A stretch of DNA of 64,000 nt, from positions 1 through 64,000 of the forward strand of contig NZ_FOSV01000011.1 in assembly GCF_900114375.1 (NCBI RefSeq). Reading direction: 5' to 3'. The notes beneath the pieces are model-generated. The model ran no database searches, was not told where the DNA came from, and saw nothing but the letters and a program-made list of their open reading frames with translations. Shown here in pieces: positions 46,665-54,806 of this stretch. The translations under genes and the position numbers were made by a program. The first letter of the stretch is position 1; every line of letters begins with the position of its first letter. Source of the DNA: Methylorubrum salsuginis. Lineage in GTDB: Bacteria > Pseudomonadota > Alphaproteobacteria > Rhizobiales > Beijerinckiaceae.

Positions 46665-46979
46665 TCAGCGCGGCTTCTCTCCCAGGATCTGCTCGATCGA
46701 GCGGGCGCCGCGCTGCTTGAACAGCAGGTCGAGGGCCTCGAGCATCAGGCCGTGCATCTTGCTGCGCTCGGCATAGGCGAGGTCGCGCAGCTGGTCGTAG
46801 ACCGGCGGCTCGAGATAGACCGACATCTGCTTGGCACGCTGCTTGAGCGTGCCGACGCTCGCCGCGGAGGATGGCGGGGCGCGGTCGAACGTGACGATCT
46901 CGGCGCTCGGCGGCCGGACCGGCTTCGGTGTCGCCTCGGCGACGATCGAGGCGAGGCTGAGCTTAGGCGGCCTGGACAT
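46665..46979 (-). CDS. Ribbon-helix-helix-like partner of ParA
   Basis: 104 residues. The variable N-terminal arm (MSRPPKLSLASIVAEATPKP) is followed by a C-terminal RHH-like block: KQMSVYLEPPVYDQLRDLAYAERSKMHGLMLEALDLLFKQRG. The strand plus two helices is the MetJ/Arc fold used by ParG/ParB-type partners of ParA. It overlaps the 3' end of the parA-like gene by 17 bp (46963-46979), so the two are co-translated. It probably binds DNA or stimulates the ATPase. Chromosomal role unknown. Confidence 0.75.
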   Translation of the reverse strand: MSRPPKLSLASIVAEATPKPVRPPSAEIVTFDRAPPSSAASVGTLKQRAKQMSVYLEPPVYDQLRDLAYAERSKMHGLMLEALDLLFKQRGARSIEQILGEKPR

Positions 46980-47634
46980 GACCGCCCGCCGCCCTGTTCA
47001 GCCCGGTCAGCGGACGTGCCGCCTGCATCCGCCGCTCGATCCAGCTCCACAGCCGGCGCACCTCGCCCGCGGCCTGCCCCTTCGGGTTGAACTCGGTGAC
47101 GCCCTGGCCGACGCCGATGGCGTCCTGATGGTCGGTGCGGGCGACGATGTTGACGTCAGGCAGGATACCGAGGACGGCGAGCCCGTCGGCCGCGTCGCGG
47201 ATGCGGTAGGAGCGCGGCGGGGTCTGGTTCAGCACGAAGGCGAACTTCTTCTCCAGCCGGTACACCGCCGCCAGCGTCGGCTTGAACGCGCGCAGATCCG
47301 CGGGCGTCGGGCGGCAGGGGATGATGCAGAGGTCCGCCGCGCGGATCGCCGAGAGCGTTCCGGTGGAATCGACCCCGGGTGTGTCGATGAAGACGTAGTC
47401 GTAGGACGACTCGGCGAGCCGCTCCATCACGGCGTCGATCTGGGTCGCGTCGATCTGGGCGACCTCCGGCCCCTCGGCCGTGCGGTGGTCGAGCCAGTCG
47501 GTGATGGTGGCCTGCCGGTCCATTTCCAGAATGCAGACGCTGTGGCCCGCCTCCTGGGCGGCGACCGCCAGTGAGATGCACAGCGTGCTCTTGCCGCTGC
47601 CGCCCTTCTGCGTAACGAACGTGATCGCTTTCAT
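46963..47634 (-). CDS. ParA-family ATPase
   Basis: 223 residues. Deviant Walker A is VTQKGGSGKSTL at residues ~7-18 (signature Lys KGGxGKS). Walker A' region: CILEMDRQATITDWLDHR, with D in place of the usual D-D-P-Q. YVFIDTPGVDSTGT is Walker B. It lacks the N-terminal HTH of P1-type ParA, so it is the small type Ib/MipZ-like form. Such ATPases position plasmids, chemoreceptors or division factors. Its operon partner is the overlapping RHH protein, and no ParB or parS is near. Confidence 0.9.
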   Translation of the reverse strand: MKAITFVTQKGGSGKSTLCISLAVAAQEAGHSVCILEMDRQATITDWLDHRTAEGPEVAQIDATQIDAVMERLAESSYDYVFIDTPGVDSTGTLSAIRAADLCIIPCRPTPADLRAFKPTLAAVYRLEKKFAFVLNQTPPRSYRIRDAADGLAVLGILPDVNIVARTDHQDAIGVGQGVTEFNPKGQAAGEVRRLWSWIERRMQAARPLTGLNRAAGGHVQAA

Positions 47635-47947
47635 CCTGCGGCCCCTGTCGGGGGTCCGGCCCGGACGTGTCCGTCCTGTGATGCCGGGATGCCCTGATCC
47701 GCGATCTCATCCCATCATGGTTAACCGGCGGTTAAGGCGGGCCGCGCCGTGGGTGCCCCGTGAATCATACTTCAGGTTGATACAACTGCCCGCCCGCACT
47801 GAACGCTTTACGGGATGTGTCATATGACGCTAGGGTTTTCACCGGGCGGCTTCGGCCGATAAAATTTACCTCAGGTATCTTCGACGGACGTGCGGGGCCA
47901 AGGCTTCACGCGGTGTTCCCGCACGTCCGAACCGTACCGGTGACGTC
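47635..47947. other. Divergent promoter region
   Basis: 313 bases between the parA-like gene (minus) and the PAS gene (plus). It includes locally AT-rich stretches near 47765-47785 and 47855-47880 (ataaaatttacctcagg) and a direct-repeat-like ggttaaccggcggttaagg near 47718, which could be promoter or operator DNA. No RNA gene or ORF is convincing. Confidence 0.4.
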
Positions 47948-48511
47948 ATGACGGCCTTTCACCCCGACCTCTCGACCGCCTTCGCGGGTTCGGCCTGCAT
48001 CGGCGCCTGGGCGCACGATCCCATGAGCGACCGGCTCGCCCTTTCCCCGGCACTCGCGCGTGTGCTGTCCCTTCCCGAGGAAGCGGCCTCGGGCGCACCT
48101 TTGGAGATGGCGCTCGCCCGGATCGAACCGGAGGACGCGCTGCGGCTGGAGAGCGTGCTGCGGGCGGCGGGCCAGGACGGCTGCCCGTTCGAAGCGGAGT
48201 TCCGCACCCGCCCCGGTCCCGCCGGCCCGCGCTGGCTTCGGCTGATGGGCCGCTGCGCCCGCGATCCGGCCTCCGGCCTTCGGGCCACCCAGGGGCTCGC
48301 CTTCGATCTCACCGAGGGACGTGCCGACGGCCCGGCCGATTGGCTCGACCAGCGCCGTGCCAACCGCCTCGCCGACCACGCCGTGGCGATGAAGGGACTG
48401 GTGGCGGGCCTGCGCAACCCACCGCTCGCCCGCTTGGTCGACAAGATCGCGACCGAGGTCGGCCACGAGGTCGCCCGCCGCCTGCGCGGGACCGGGCGGG
48501 CGGTTCATTAG
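47948..48511 (+). CDS. PAS-like single-domain sensor protein
   Basis: 187 residues. The pattern IGAWAHDPMSDRLALSPALARVLSLP (strand-strand-helix), LEMALARIEPEDALRLESVLRAAG, FEAEFRTRPGPAGPRWLRLMGRCARDPASGLRATQGLAFDLTEGR follows PAS/PAC order, with the final strand F-D-(I/L)-T-(E/D) typical of PAS domains. A ~50-residue helical tail follows, with no kinase, GGDEF or HTH output. It may be an accessory sensor acting by protein contact. A GAGCATCG repeat follows its stop directly. Confidence 0.65.
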   Translation: MTAFHPDLSTAFAGSACIGAWAHDPMSDRLALSPALARVLSLPEEAASGAPLEMALARIEPEDALRLESVLRAAGQDGCPFEAEFRTRPGPAGPRWLRLMGRCARDPASGLRATQGLAFDLTEGRADGPADWLDQRRANRLADHAVAMKGLVAGLRNPPLARLVDKIATEVGHEVARRLRGTGRAVH

Positions 48512-48609
48512 AGCATCGGCCCGAACGGTGTTTTCCGGTTTTCGGAAACAGCCGAGGCAGCCCAGTCCCCCAAAGAATTATTCGGATCTCATATCCCGGA
48601 CGATTCTTT
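48511..48609 (+). repeat. GAGCATCG-type composite repeat, copy C
   Basis: Module 1 at 48511-48560: GAGCATCGGCCCGAACGG, TTTTCCGGTTTTCGGAAAC. Module 2 at 48572-48609: an outer dyad AAAGAAT/ATTCTTT enclosing ATATCCCGGACG. The module order matches 8604-8704 on the other strand, where module 2 is the perfect 18-bp palindrome containing TCCCGGATATCG. The element fills the gap between the PAS gene and the NrtR-like gene. Confidence 0.65.
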
Positions 48610-48711
48610 AGAAGCATTCCGGCCTCACGTTGACGGTGCCGGTTCCGATCCGGCATGAGCGAGGCGCCCCGAAGATGTCCGGGGCTGTCGGGGAGCATCG
48701 GGGCCGAGGGG

Positions 48712-49716
48712 ATGAGCACGGCCGAACCGGGTGTGGCCGCCTTCGCGACGGAAGGCCTCGAGCGCAATGCGAACGCGTCGGCGGTGGGCCTTGTCGCCGT
48801 CATCGTCGCGGCGACAGACGGCGAGCCGCGGGCGCTCACCGTGCAGGTGGCCGGCCAAGCGGCCGGCCGGAGCACCGCGCTTCCCGCGGGCCCGCTCGTC
48901 CCGGAGCACGCCACCCTGGAGCGGGGCCTGCGGGCCTGGGTCGAGCGGCAGACCCACCAGCGTCTCGGCTATGTCGAGCAGCTCTACACCTTCGGCGACC
49001 GGGATCGCGACGGCGGCGGGCGCGGCGCCCACCTGCTGTCGGTGGCCTATCTCGCCCTGGTGCGGGAACTGCGCCCGGCCGGCCTCGCCGAGGCCGCGTG
49101 GCGCAACTGGTATCGCTACCTGCCCTGGGAGGATTTTCGCGAAGGACGCCCGGAGGCGCTGACGGCGATCGAGCCGCGGCTGATGGAATGGGTCGCCAAG
49201 GGGTCGGACGCCAAGCTGCGACGCCTGCGCGAGGACCGGGTCGGCCTGAACTTCGGCCTCGGCGGCGCCTGGAACGAGGAACGGGTGCTGGAGCGCTACG
49301 AGTTGCTGTTCGAGGCCGGGTTGATCCCGGAGGCCCGTGGGCAGGCCGGTGCGGCGGTGCCCGACGATGCCGCCGTGACGGGCCAGCCGATGGCGCTCGA
49401 CCATCGCCGGGTTCTGGCCACCGCGATCGGGCGCCTGCGCGGCAAGATCAAGTATCGACCGGTGGTGTTCGAGTTGATGCCGCCGGCCTTCACCCTGCTC
49501 CAGCTCCAGCGCACCGTCGAAGCCTTGTCCGGCACGCGGCTGCACAAGCAGAATTTCCGGCGCCTCGTGGCGCAACAGGGCTTGGTCGAGGAGACCGAGG
49601 ACGTCACCAGCGGCAATGCCGGGCGCCCGGCCCGGCTGGTGCGCTTCCGCCGCGAGGTGCTGCTGGAACGGCCGGCGCCGGGCGTGCGGCTCACGCCGAC
49701 GCGCCGGCCAATCTGA
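48712..49716 (+). CDS. NrtR-like protein: degenerate Nudix domain plus winged helix
   Basis: About 334 residues. The N-terminal Nudix-fold region has VGLVAVIVAATDGEPRALTVQ and LERGLRAWVERQTHQRLGYVEQLYTFGDRDRD; the catalytic RExxEE residues of the Nudix box are not kept. The C-terminal wHTH reads LRGKIKYRPVVFELMPPAFTLLQLQRTVEAL-GTRLHKQNFRRLVAQQGLVEET, as in NrtR, a repressor that senses ADP-ribose and controls NAD synthesis. No NAD genes are adjacent. Start uncertain: ATG 48712 or ATG 48655. Confidence 0.75.
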   Translation: MSTAEPGVAAFATEGLERNANASAVGLVAVIVAATDGEPRALTVQVAGQAAGRSTALPAGPLVPEHATLERGLRAWVERQTHQRLGYVEQLYTFGDRDRDGGGRGAHLLSVAYLALVRELRPAGLAEAAWRNWYRYLPWEDFREGRPEALTAIEPRLMEWVAKGSDAKLRRLREDRVGLNFGLGGAWNEERVLERYELLFEAGLIPEARGQAGAAVPDDAAVTGQPMALDHRRVLATAIGRLRGKIKYRPVVFELMPPAFTLLQLQRTVEALSGTRLHKQNFRRLVAQQGLVEETEDVTSGNAGRPARLVRFRREVLLERPAPGVRLTPTRRPI

Positions 49717-49749
49717 TCGCAGAACCGGCGACCGGAGCGCCGCCGCGGC

Positions 49750-50271
49750 TCAGGCGTCCTTCTTCTTGCGCGCGGCGCGGGGCTTCTTGGCCGGGGCGGC
49801 CTCGGCCTCCGGCTCGGCTGCGGCCGGCGCCTCGGAAACCGTCTCGCCGTCGGGGCGCCGCCGCTGCTGGCCGAGGCCCAGGGCGCGGGCCAGTTCGGAG
49901 CGCTGCTCGGAATAGCTCGCCGAGGTCATCGGGTAATCGTTCGGCAAGCCCCACTTCGCCCGGTAGGCCTCGGGGGACAGGCCCCGCAAGGTCAGGTGAC
50001 GACGCAGGGTCTTGTACGGCTTGCCGTCCTCGAACGAGATCAGGAAGTCGTGGCTGACCGACTTGCGGATTTCCTGCGGCGTGGCCTTGGGCGGACCGCT
50101 ATCGGCGGGCTTGGCGCTGACCGTGACCGAGCGGATCGCCTCGTGCACGTCGCCGATCAGGCGCGGCAGATCGGCGCTCTGGACATGATTGTTGCTGACA
50201 TAGGCCGAGACGACATCGGCAGCCAGAGTGATGAGGCGTGCGGTTTCCGCATCCTGTTCGGTGGTGTCCAT
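49750..50271 (-). CDS. mucR: Ros/MucR-family regulator without canonical zinc ligands
   Basis: 173 residues. The N-terminal helical part (ITLAADVVSAYVSNNHVQSADLPRLIGDVHEAI) is the MucR oligomerisation region. The DNA-binding part reads HDFLISFEDGKPYKTLRRHLTLRGLSPEAYRAKWGLPNDYPM. Where zinc-binding homologues have Cys there is Ser79, and the last His position is not His; only Asp82 and His92 remain. The C-terminal Lys/Ala/Glu tail is extended. MucR/Ros proteins repress AT-rich, exopolysaccharide and virulence genes in an H-NS-like manner and control themselves. The upstream DNA is AT-rich. Confidence 0.88.
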   Translation of the reverse strand: MDTTEQDAETARLITLAADVVSAYVSNNHVQSADLPRLIGDVHEAIRSVTVSAKPADSGPPKATPQEIRKSVSHDFLISFEDGKPYKTLRRHLTLRGLSPEAYRAKWGLPNDYPMTSASYSEQRSELARALGLGQQRRRPDGETVSEAPAAAEPEAEAAPAKKPRAARKKKDA

Positions 50272-50984
50272 GGCGCTGTCTTCTCGGTCCGATTGATTAC
50301 TTGAAACAGGGTAAGCTCAGCATCGCTGCAGAGCAAGTCTGCGTGTCATTGCTGTTAGGGTTGCAGGGCAATGAAAATCGAGGCGGAGGGGTGTATCTGA
50401 CATGCTTCGCGCTTCGACGAAGAGCGGGCAAGCGTGTAGTAAGTGACATTTTCGCGACTTGGTATCGATGGTTTTCAAGCCCGGCCAATATTGCAAATGT
50501 TAAGATGGATTCGGACGCGTTCAAAAATTTCTTGCATTATCAATGCCTTAATAAATTCCTGGCCGAGCGGGATCCCGACCCGCCCGGCGGAGCGAGACGC
50601 AGGACGCACCGGCAGGGCCAAGTTGCAGTGCCGCTCGACGGAGCGTGCGGCAGGCCGACGCACGCCTCGGTATTTTCTGTGGATTTCTGCTGAAGGCGCT
50701 CATGGCGCAGCCAGGCCGGCGGGGCCTTGCAAGACCGTCGTTGACGCGTCGGTCCGGTTGCGGCCTCGCACGACGGTCCGCGGACGCGAAAGGTTGCGCT
50801 CCCGATCCGCGGATCGGCGCCACGCGGCATGGCCGACGGGTTCGGACGCGAAGGATCGGGTCGAGACGCCAAGCGGAGCCGATCAGACGCGGATCTCCAC
50901 GCCCGATGTCATCACGGATCCCGAAACGGGGCGGGAAAGCACCGCGCCGCGTCTCGGGATCGGCCGACCGAAATCGGTCGTCGT
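50272..50984. other. Long intergenic region upstream of mucR
   Basis: 713 bases with no convincing gene. The first ~290 bases (50280-50570) are AT-richer than the genome, with runs such as caaaaatttcttgcattatc near 50522 and ttgcaaatgttaag near 50490. This probably holds the mucR promoter and self-binding sites. From ~50575 the DNA is GC-rich, with overlapping frames of Arg-rich composition that I regard as noise. The argC stop is at 50985. Confidence 0.5.
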
Positions 50985-51926
50985 TCAGTTCAGCCCGAGC
51001 ATCAGCCCGAGATTCTGCACCGCCGCGCCGGAGGCGCCCTTGCCGAGATTGTCGAGGCGGGCGACGAGCACCGCTTGGCGATGGCTGTCGGAGCCGAATA
51101 CCCGCAATTCCAGCCGGTCGGTGTCGTTGAGGGCCTCGGGCTCGATGCGCTCACGATGGGCGCCGTCCTCGGCGCCGGGCACGACCCGCACCTGATCGGA
51201 GCCGGCGTAGTACGCGGTCAGCGCCGCTTCGAGATCCCCCGGGGCCGGGCGGGCGGGCAGCGCGTCGAGATGGAGCGGGATGCTGACCAGCATGCCCTGA
51301 CGGAAGTTACCGACGGAGGGGACGAAGATCGGACGCCGCGTCAGCCGGGCATAGACCTGCAATTCGGGCAGGTGCTTGTGGCCGAAGCCCAGGCCGTAGA
51401 GCTCGAAAGCCGGGGCGCGGCCCGCCTCGTAGGCCTCGATCATGCCCTTGCCGCCGCCGCTATAGCCGCTCACCGCGTTGACGCTGATCGCCGTATCGGG
51501 CGCGATCAGGCCGGCTTCGACGAGGGGGCGCAGCAGGGCGATGGCCCCGGTCGGGTAGCAGCCGGGATTGGCGACCCGCTTGGCGGCGCGGATGGCGCCG
51601 GCCTGATCGCGGGTCAGCTCGGCAAAACCGTAGACCCAACCTTCGGCGACGCGGTGCGCGGTGCTCGCGTCGAGAAGCTTCGGGCCGCCACCGGGCAGGG
51701 AGTCGGCGAGCTGCGCGGTCTCGCGGGAGGCGTCGTCGGGCAGGCAGAGCACCGCGAGATCGACGTCTTCGAGGATCGCCCGCTTGGCATTCGGATCCTT
51801 GCGGCTCTCGTGCGGGATGCTGACGAGGGTGACGCGGCCGTCGCGCTCCAACCGCTCGCGGATGCCGAGCCCGGTCGTGCCGGCCTCGCCGTCGATGAAA
51901 ACCTTCGGCCTGCTCGCCTCGGACAT
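50985..51926 (-). CDS. argC: N-acetyl-gamma-glutamyl-phosphate reductase (type 2)
   Basis: Third step of arginine synthesis: NADPH reduction of N-acetylglutamyl-5-phosphate. 313 residues, the shorter class 2 form. [19 protein letters not shown] is the Rossmann start; the catalytic cysteine lies in [33 protein letters not shown] and [14 protein letters not shown] (active-site His) follow. Start ATG 51924-51926 ([12 protein letters not shown]). Often encoded beside rpsI/rplM in alphaproteobacteria, but not here. Confidence 0.95.
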   Translation of the reverse strand: MSEASRPKVFIDGEAGTTGLGIRERLERDGRVTLVSIPHESRKDPNAKRAILEDVDLAVLCLPDDASRETAQLADSLPGGGPKLLDASTAHRVAEGWVYGFAELTRDQAGAIRAAKRVANPGCYPTGAIALLRPLVEAGLIAPDTAISVNAVSGYSGGGKGMIEAYEAGRAPAFELYGLGFGHKHLPELQVYARLTRRPIFVPSVGNFRQGMLVSIPLHLDALPARPAPGDLEAALTAYYAGSDQVRVVPGAEDGAHRERIEPEALNDTDRLELRVFGSDSHRQAVLVARLDNLGKGASGAAVQNLGLMLGLN

Positions 51927-52106
51927 CGCGATCCTCGCTCGGCCGGGCATCCGGCCGTCTCCCTGGTGGCGCGCAGGTGGAAGCTCCGCGCGCGGCTGTC
52001 AACGTCGATGATGGGCGCCTGTCCACTGCGCAGGACGCACCCATGAGGAACCGAGCTTACGGCCTCCTGTTGACAGCCGAATGTCGATGAACCGAACCGG
52101 AGACCG

Positions 52107-52640
52107 ATGATGGCCGAGCGCGCGAAGAAGACCGACCCGAAGCTGTGGGACAAGGTGAAGAAGGAGGTGACCCGATCCTCCAAGGGGGGCAAGCCCGGCC
52201 AGTGGTCGGCCCGCAAGGCGCAGATGGCCACCTCCGAATACAAGAAGGAGGGCGGCGGCTACGAGGGGAAGAAGACCGACGACAACCACCTCAAGCAATG
52301 GACCGATGAGGAGTGGGGCACGAAGTCGGGCAAGGAATCGGGTAAAACCGGCGAGCGCTACCTGCCCAAGAAGGCCAGGGAGAAGCTGTCCGACGCCGAG
52401 TACAAGCGCTCGACCGAGAAGAAGCGGGCCGACACCGCCAAGGGCCGACAGCACTCCAAGCAGCCCGCGGATGTCGCTAAGAAGGCGGCCACGGCCCGCA
52501 AGACCGGCGGCAAATCCGGGACTACGTCGAACCGCGGCGGCAGCACCAAGGCGGAGCTGATGGAGCGGGCGCGCAAGCACGACATTCCCGGCCGCTCCAA
52601 GATGAGCAAGGGCGAGCTGGAGCGGGCCCTGTCCGCCTGA
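52107..52640 (+). CDS. Lys-rich protein with C-terminal Rho-N/SAP-like helical motif
   Basis: 177 residues, very rich in Lys, Gly, Glu and Ser. The N-terminal block DPKLWDKVKKEVTRSSKGGKPGQWSARKAQMATSEYKKEGGGY is compositionally like stress-induced DUF5872-type proteins. The C-terminal ~35 residues (GGSTKAELMERARKHDIPGRSKMSKGELERALSA) match the helix-extended-helix motif of Rho-N/SAP/LEM-type nucleic-acid binders (KxELxxxAxxxxIxGrSKMxKxELxxAL). Tandem ATGs at 52107/52110 follow CGGAGA. Likely a DNA/RNA-associated protein; exact role unknown. Confidence 0.7.
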   Translation: MMAERAKKTDPKLWDKVKKEVTRSSKGGKPGQWSARKAQMATSEYKKEGGGYEGKKTDDNHLKQWTDEEWGTKSGKESGKTGERYLPKKAREKLSDAEYKRSTEKKRADTAKGRQHSKQPADVAKKAATARKTGGKSGTTSNRGGSTKAELMERARKHDIPGRSKMSKGELERALSA

Positions 52641-52644
52641 TCGT

Positions 52645-52887
52645 TCAGAGGCCCGCGGCCGCCTTCAGGGCAGCGTTGATGCGGTCCTGCCAGCCCGGGC
52701 CGTCTTTCTGGAAATGCTCCAGCACGGCCCGGTCGATGCGCAGGGATACGGTCTCGCGCGCACCGGGAATCGCGACCGGCGCCGGGGCGGCCTTGGGCGC
52801 CTCCGGGACTTTCCGGGTCACGGCCTTGAACGCGGCCTCGGCGGCCTGACGCGGGTCGCTGGGACGGCGGGTGCGGTCCATCGCCAT
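52645..52887 (-). CDS. BrnA/DUF4415-like antitoxin, orphan
   Basis: 80 residues. The C-terminus ETVSLRIDRAVLEHFQKDGPGWQDRINAALKAAAGL is the BrnA ribbon-helix-helix signature (V-LRID-DVL--F---G-GWQ-RIN--L), with a basic, disordered N-terminus as in antitoxins. BrnA pairs with an RNase toxin BrnT encoded just upstream, but the gene there (52893-53129) is a charged coiled-coil protein, not BrnT. Start ATG 52885-52887 or 52879-52881. Confidence 0.75.
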   Translation of the reverse strand: MAMDRTRRPSDPRQAAEAAFKAVTRKVPEAPKAAPAPVAIPGARETVSLRIDRAVLEHFQKDGPGWQDRINAALKAAAGL

Positions 52888-52892
52888 GGCGA

Positions 52893-53129
52893 TCAGCCCG
52901 CGACCTTCTTGCGGCTGCGCTTGGGCGGCGGCGGCGGCTCTGCGGCCTTGGCCGCGGCCTCCTCGGCTTCCTTGGCGAGGCGGAGCGCCCGCAGGCGCAC
53001 GGTGCGTTCGTCCACGGCCTTGACGGAAGCGAGATGCTCGGCCATGGCCTGCGCCCCCTCGCGCGCCATGCGCTCGGACCGCTCCGCGCGCTCGGCGGCG
53101 CGGGTCTTGGCGTCTGTGTCGTCGCTCAT
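52893..53129 (-). CDS. Small charged coiled-coil protein
   Basis: 78 residues: MSDDTDAKTRAAERAERSERMAREGAQAMAEHLA, then VRLRALRLAKEAEEAAAKAAEPPPPPKRSRKKVAG. Continuous amphipathic helix with a Pro-rich, Lys/Arg-rich tail. Its stop is 5 bp from the start of the BrnA-like gene, so the two form an operon. I recognise no family. GGACCC/GGAC purine-rich DNA upstream offers only a modest ribosome-binding site. It may be a partner of the BrnA-like protein. Confidence 0.6.
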   Translation of the reverse strand: MSDDTDAKTRAAERAERSERMAREGAQAMAEHLASVKAVDERTVRLRALRLAKEAEEAAAKAAEPPPPPKRSRKKVAG

Positions 53130-53356
53130 GAAAGGGTCTTTCGATGAGGGTCGTGCCGCGTCGAAGCGTCGGCAGGCGGCGGCCCGGCGGAAGATCTGGC
53201 GCCACGGGCGGCATCGGTCCGCGGACAGGATCGTCGGGACGCGCAAGGAATTAGCACGAAAGCGACGCGATTGACCAATCCACCGGACGCAGGGCGGGTT
53301 ATCCCCTAGAGATCGGCACGCCCTCATGCCGCATTTCAGGCGGGAGGACCCCTTCG

Positions 53357-54286
53357 ATGGCGCAGCGCGACGGGACGAGCGCCGATATCCCTTCTCAGGC
53401 GGGCCGCGTCGCGCTGGTGACGGGGGCGAGTTCGGGCATCGGCTACGAGACCGCTTTGGCCCTCGCCGGGGCCGGCGCACGGGTGGTGCTGGCGGTTCGC
53501 GACCCCGCGAAGGGCATGCGCGCGGCGGAGGCGATCGCGCGCATCCACGCGCAGGCGGACCTCGTCGTGCGCGAACTCGAAACGGCCCGCCTCGCGAGCG
53601 TGCGGGCACTTGCCGAGACCCTTCGGGCGGACGGCACGATCATCGATCTCCTGATCTTGAATGCCGGCATCGCCGCGGTGCCGCGGCGCGAGGACAGCGA
53701 GGACGGCTTCGAGCGACAGCTGGCCACCAACCATCTCGGCCATTTCGCCCTCACCGGGTTGTTGCTGTCGCTGCTGCGCCTCTCCCCCGACACCCGCATC
53801 GTCGCTGTGGCGAGCCTCGCCCATCGCAGCGGGCGGATCCGCTTCGACGATCCGCACTGGCGCGAGGGCTACGGGCCGCAGAAGGCCTATCGCCAGACCA
53901 AGCTCGCCCTGTTGATGTTCGCCCTCGAACTGGAGCGGCGCCTGCGCCGGGCGGGCCGGCCGGAACGGGCGCTCGCCGCCCATCCGGGGTTGGCGCTGAC
54001 GGACGTGTTTCGCCGCGGCGACCGGGCCGGCCCGGTCCAACGGGCGGTGGGGCGCGCCCTGTTCTCCCTCGTCGGCCAATCGGCGGCTCGCGGCGCCCTG
54101 CCGATCCTCTTCGCCGCCACCGCACCGGAGGCGCGCGGCGGCGGCTATTATGGACCCGACGGCCTTTGGGAGGCGCGCGGCGCGCCGAAGCCCGCCCGCA
54201 TCTTTCCGCATGCACTGGACGAGGCGGACGCTGCACGGCTCTGGACGATGTCCGAGGCGATGACCGGTATCCGCTTCACACTCTGA
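53357..54286 (+). CDS. Short-chain dehydrogenase/reductase, retinol-dehydrogenase-like
   Basis: 309 residues, classical Rossmann SDR. The cofactor loop VALVTGASSGIGYETALALAGAGARVVLAVRD (with R after the second strand, favouring NADP), LILNAGIA (NNAG-equivalent), SLAHRSGRI with the catalytic Ser position, and the YRQTKLALLMF Y-x3-K active site (Y-R-Q-T-K). AHPGLALTDVF follows. The length and C-terminal segment GYYGPDGLWEARGAPKPA match the WW-domain oxidoreductase/retinol dehydrogenase-like group. Substrate unknown. Confidence 0.9.
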   Translation: MAQRDGTSADIPSQAGRVALVTGASSGIGYETALALAGAGARVVLAVRDPAKGMRAAEAIARIHAQADLVVRELETARLASVRALAETLRADGTIIDLLILNAGIAAVPRREDSEDGFERQLATNHLGHFALTGLLLSLLRLSPDTRIVAVASLAHRSGRIRFDDPHWREGYGPQKAYRQTKLALLMFALELERRLRRAGRPERALAAHPGLALTDVFRRGDRAGPVQRAVGRALFSLVGQSAARGALPILFAATAPEARGGGYYGPDGLWEARGAPKPARIFPHALDEADAARLWTMSEAMTGIRFTL

Positions 54287-54427
54287 CCCCGACCGGCTTT
54301 CACGCGGGTCCTCAGGAGGTCGCCGAATGGCCGCAAAAACGACTTGCACGCAATTTAATTGCTCTTCACAGACAGGCGCGCGCAGGGACCGGGTGCATCC
54401 GCCGGGATGCGAGCGCAGGAGCCGCCG

Positions 54428-54658
54428 ATGCCCCGATACTTCTTCAACGTGATCGACGGGACGAACCTTCACGACGACGAGGGCACGGATCTGCCCGATC
54501 TCGAGACCGCCCGGTGCGTCGCGATCCGGTATGCCGGGGCTCTGCTCGAGGAATCGGGCCTCCGCCTCCGGTTCGGCGACACTTGGCACCTGGAGGCCAC
54601 CGACGAGGCGCGGAACGTGCTGTTCCAGCTCGATTTCAGGGTCCGTCCGACCCCGTGA
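54428..54658 (+). CDS. DUF6894 family protein
   Basis: 76 residues beginning MPRYFFNVIDGTNLHDDEGTDLPDLETARCVAIRYAGALLEES. The MPRYFF-x-(V/I)-x-DG--x-DDEG-DLP-LE-AR pattern defines DUF6894, a small alpha/beta protein frequent in Methylobacterium and Bradyrhizobium. Function unknown. Start ATG 54428 with GGAGCC upstream; the family always begins M-P-R-Y-(F/Y). Confidence 0.9.
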   Translation: MPRYFFNVIDGTNLHDDEGTDLPDLETARCVAIRYAGALLEESGLRLRFGDTWHLEATDEARNVLFQLDFRVRPTP

Positions 54659-54806
54659 GGCCTGACGCGACGCCGTGCGCGGCCTGTGGGCCCGCATCGT
54701 GCCCATCGCGGTTCCGGCTTCTCTTCACCCGCACGATCGCGCAATCTGACGACCGATCCCGGCCTGCGCCGTGAACGAGCGTCGAGTACCTTCCGCACAA
54801 CGCCTC

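Noticed and set aside
50443..51195. Plus-strand frames between mucR and argC
   Set aside because: Arg/Ser/Pro-rich, overlapping in all frames and entering argC antisense; no family features.
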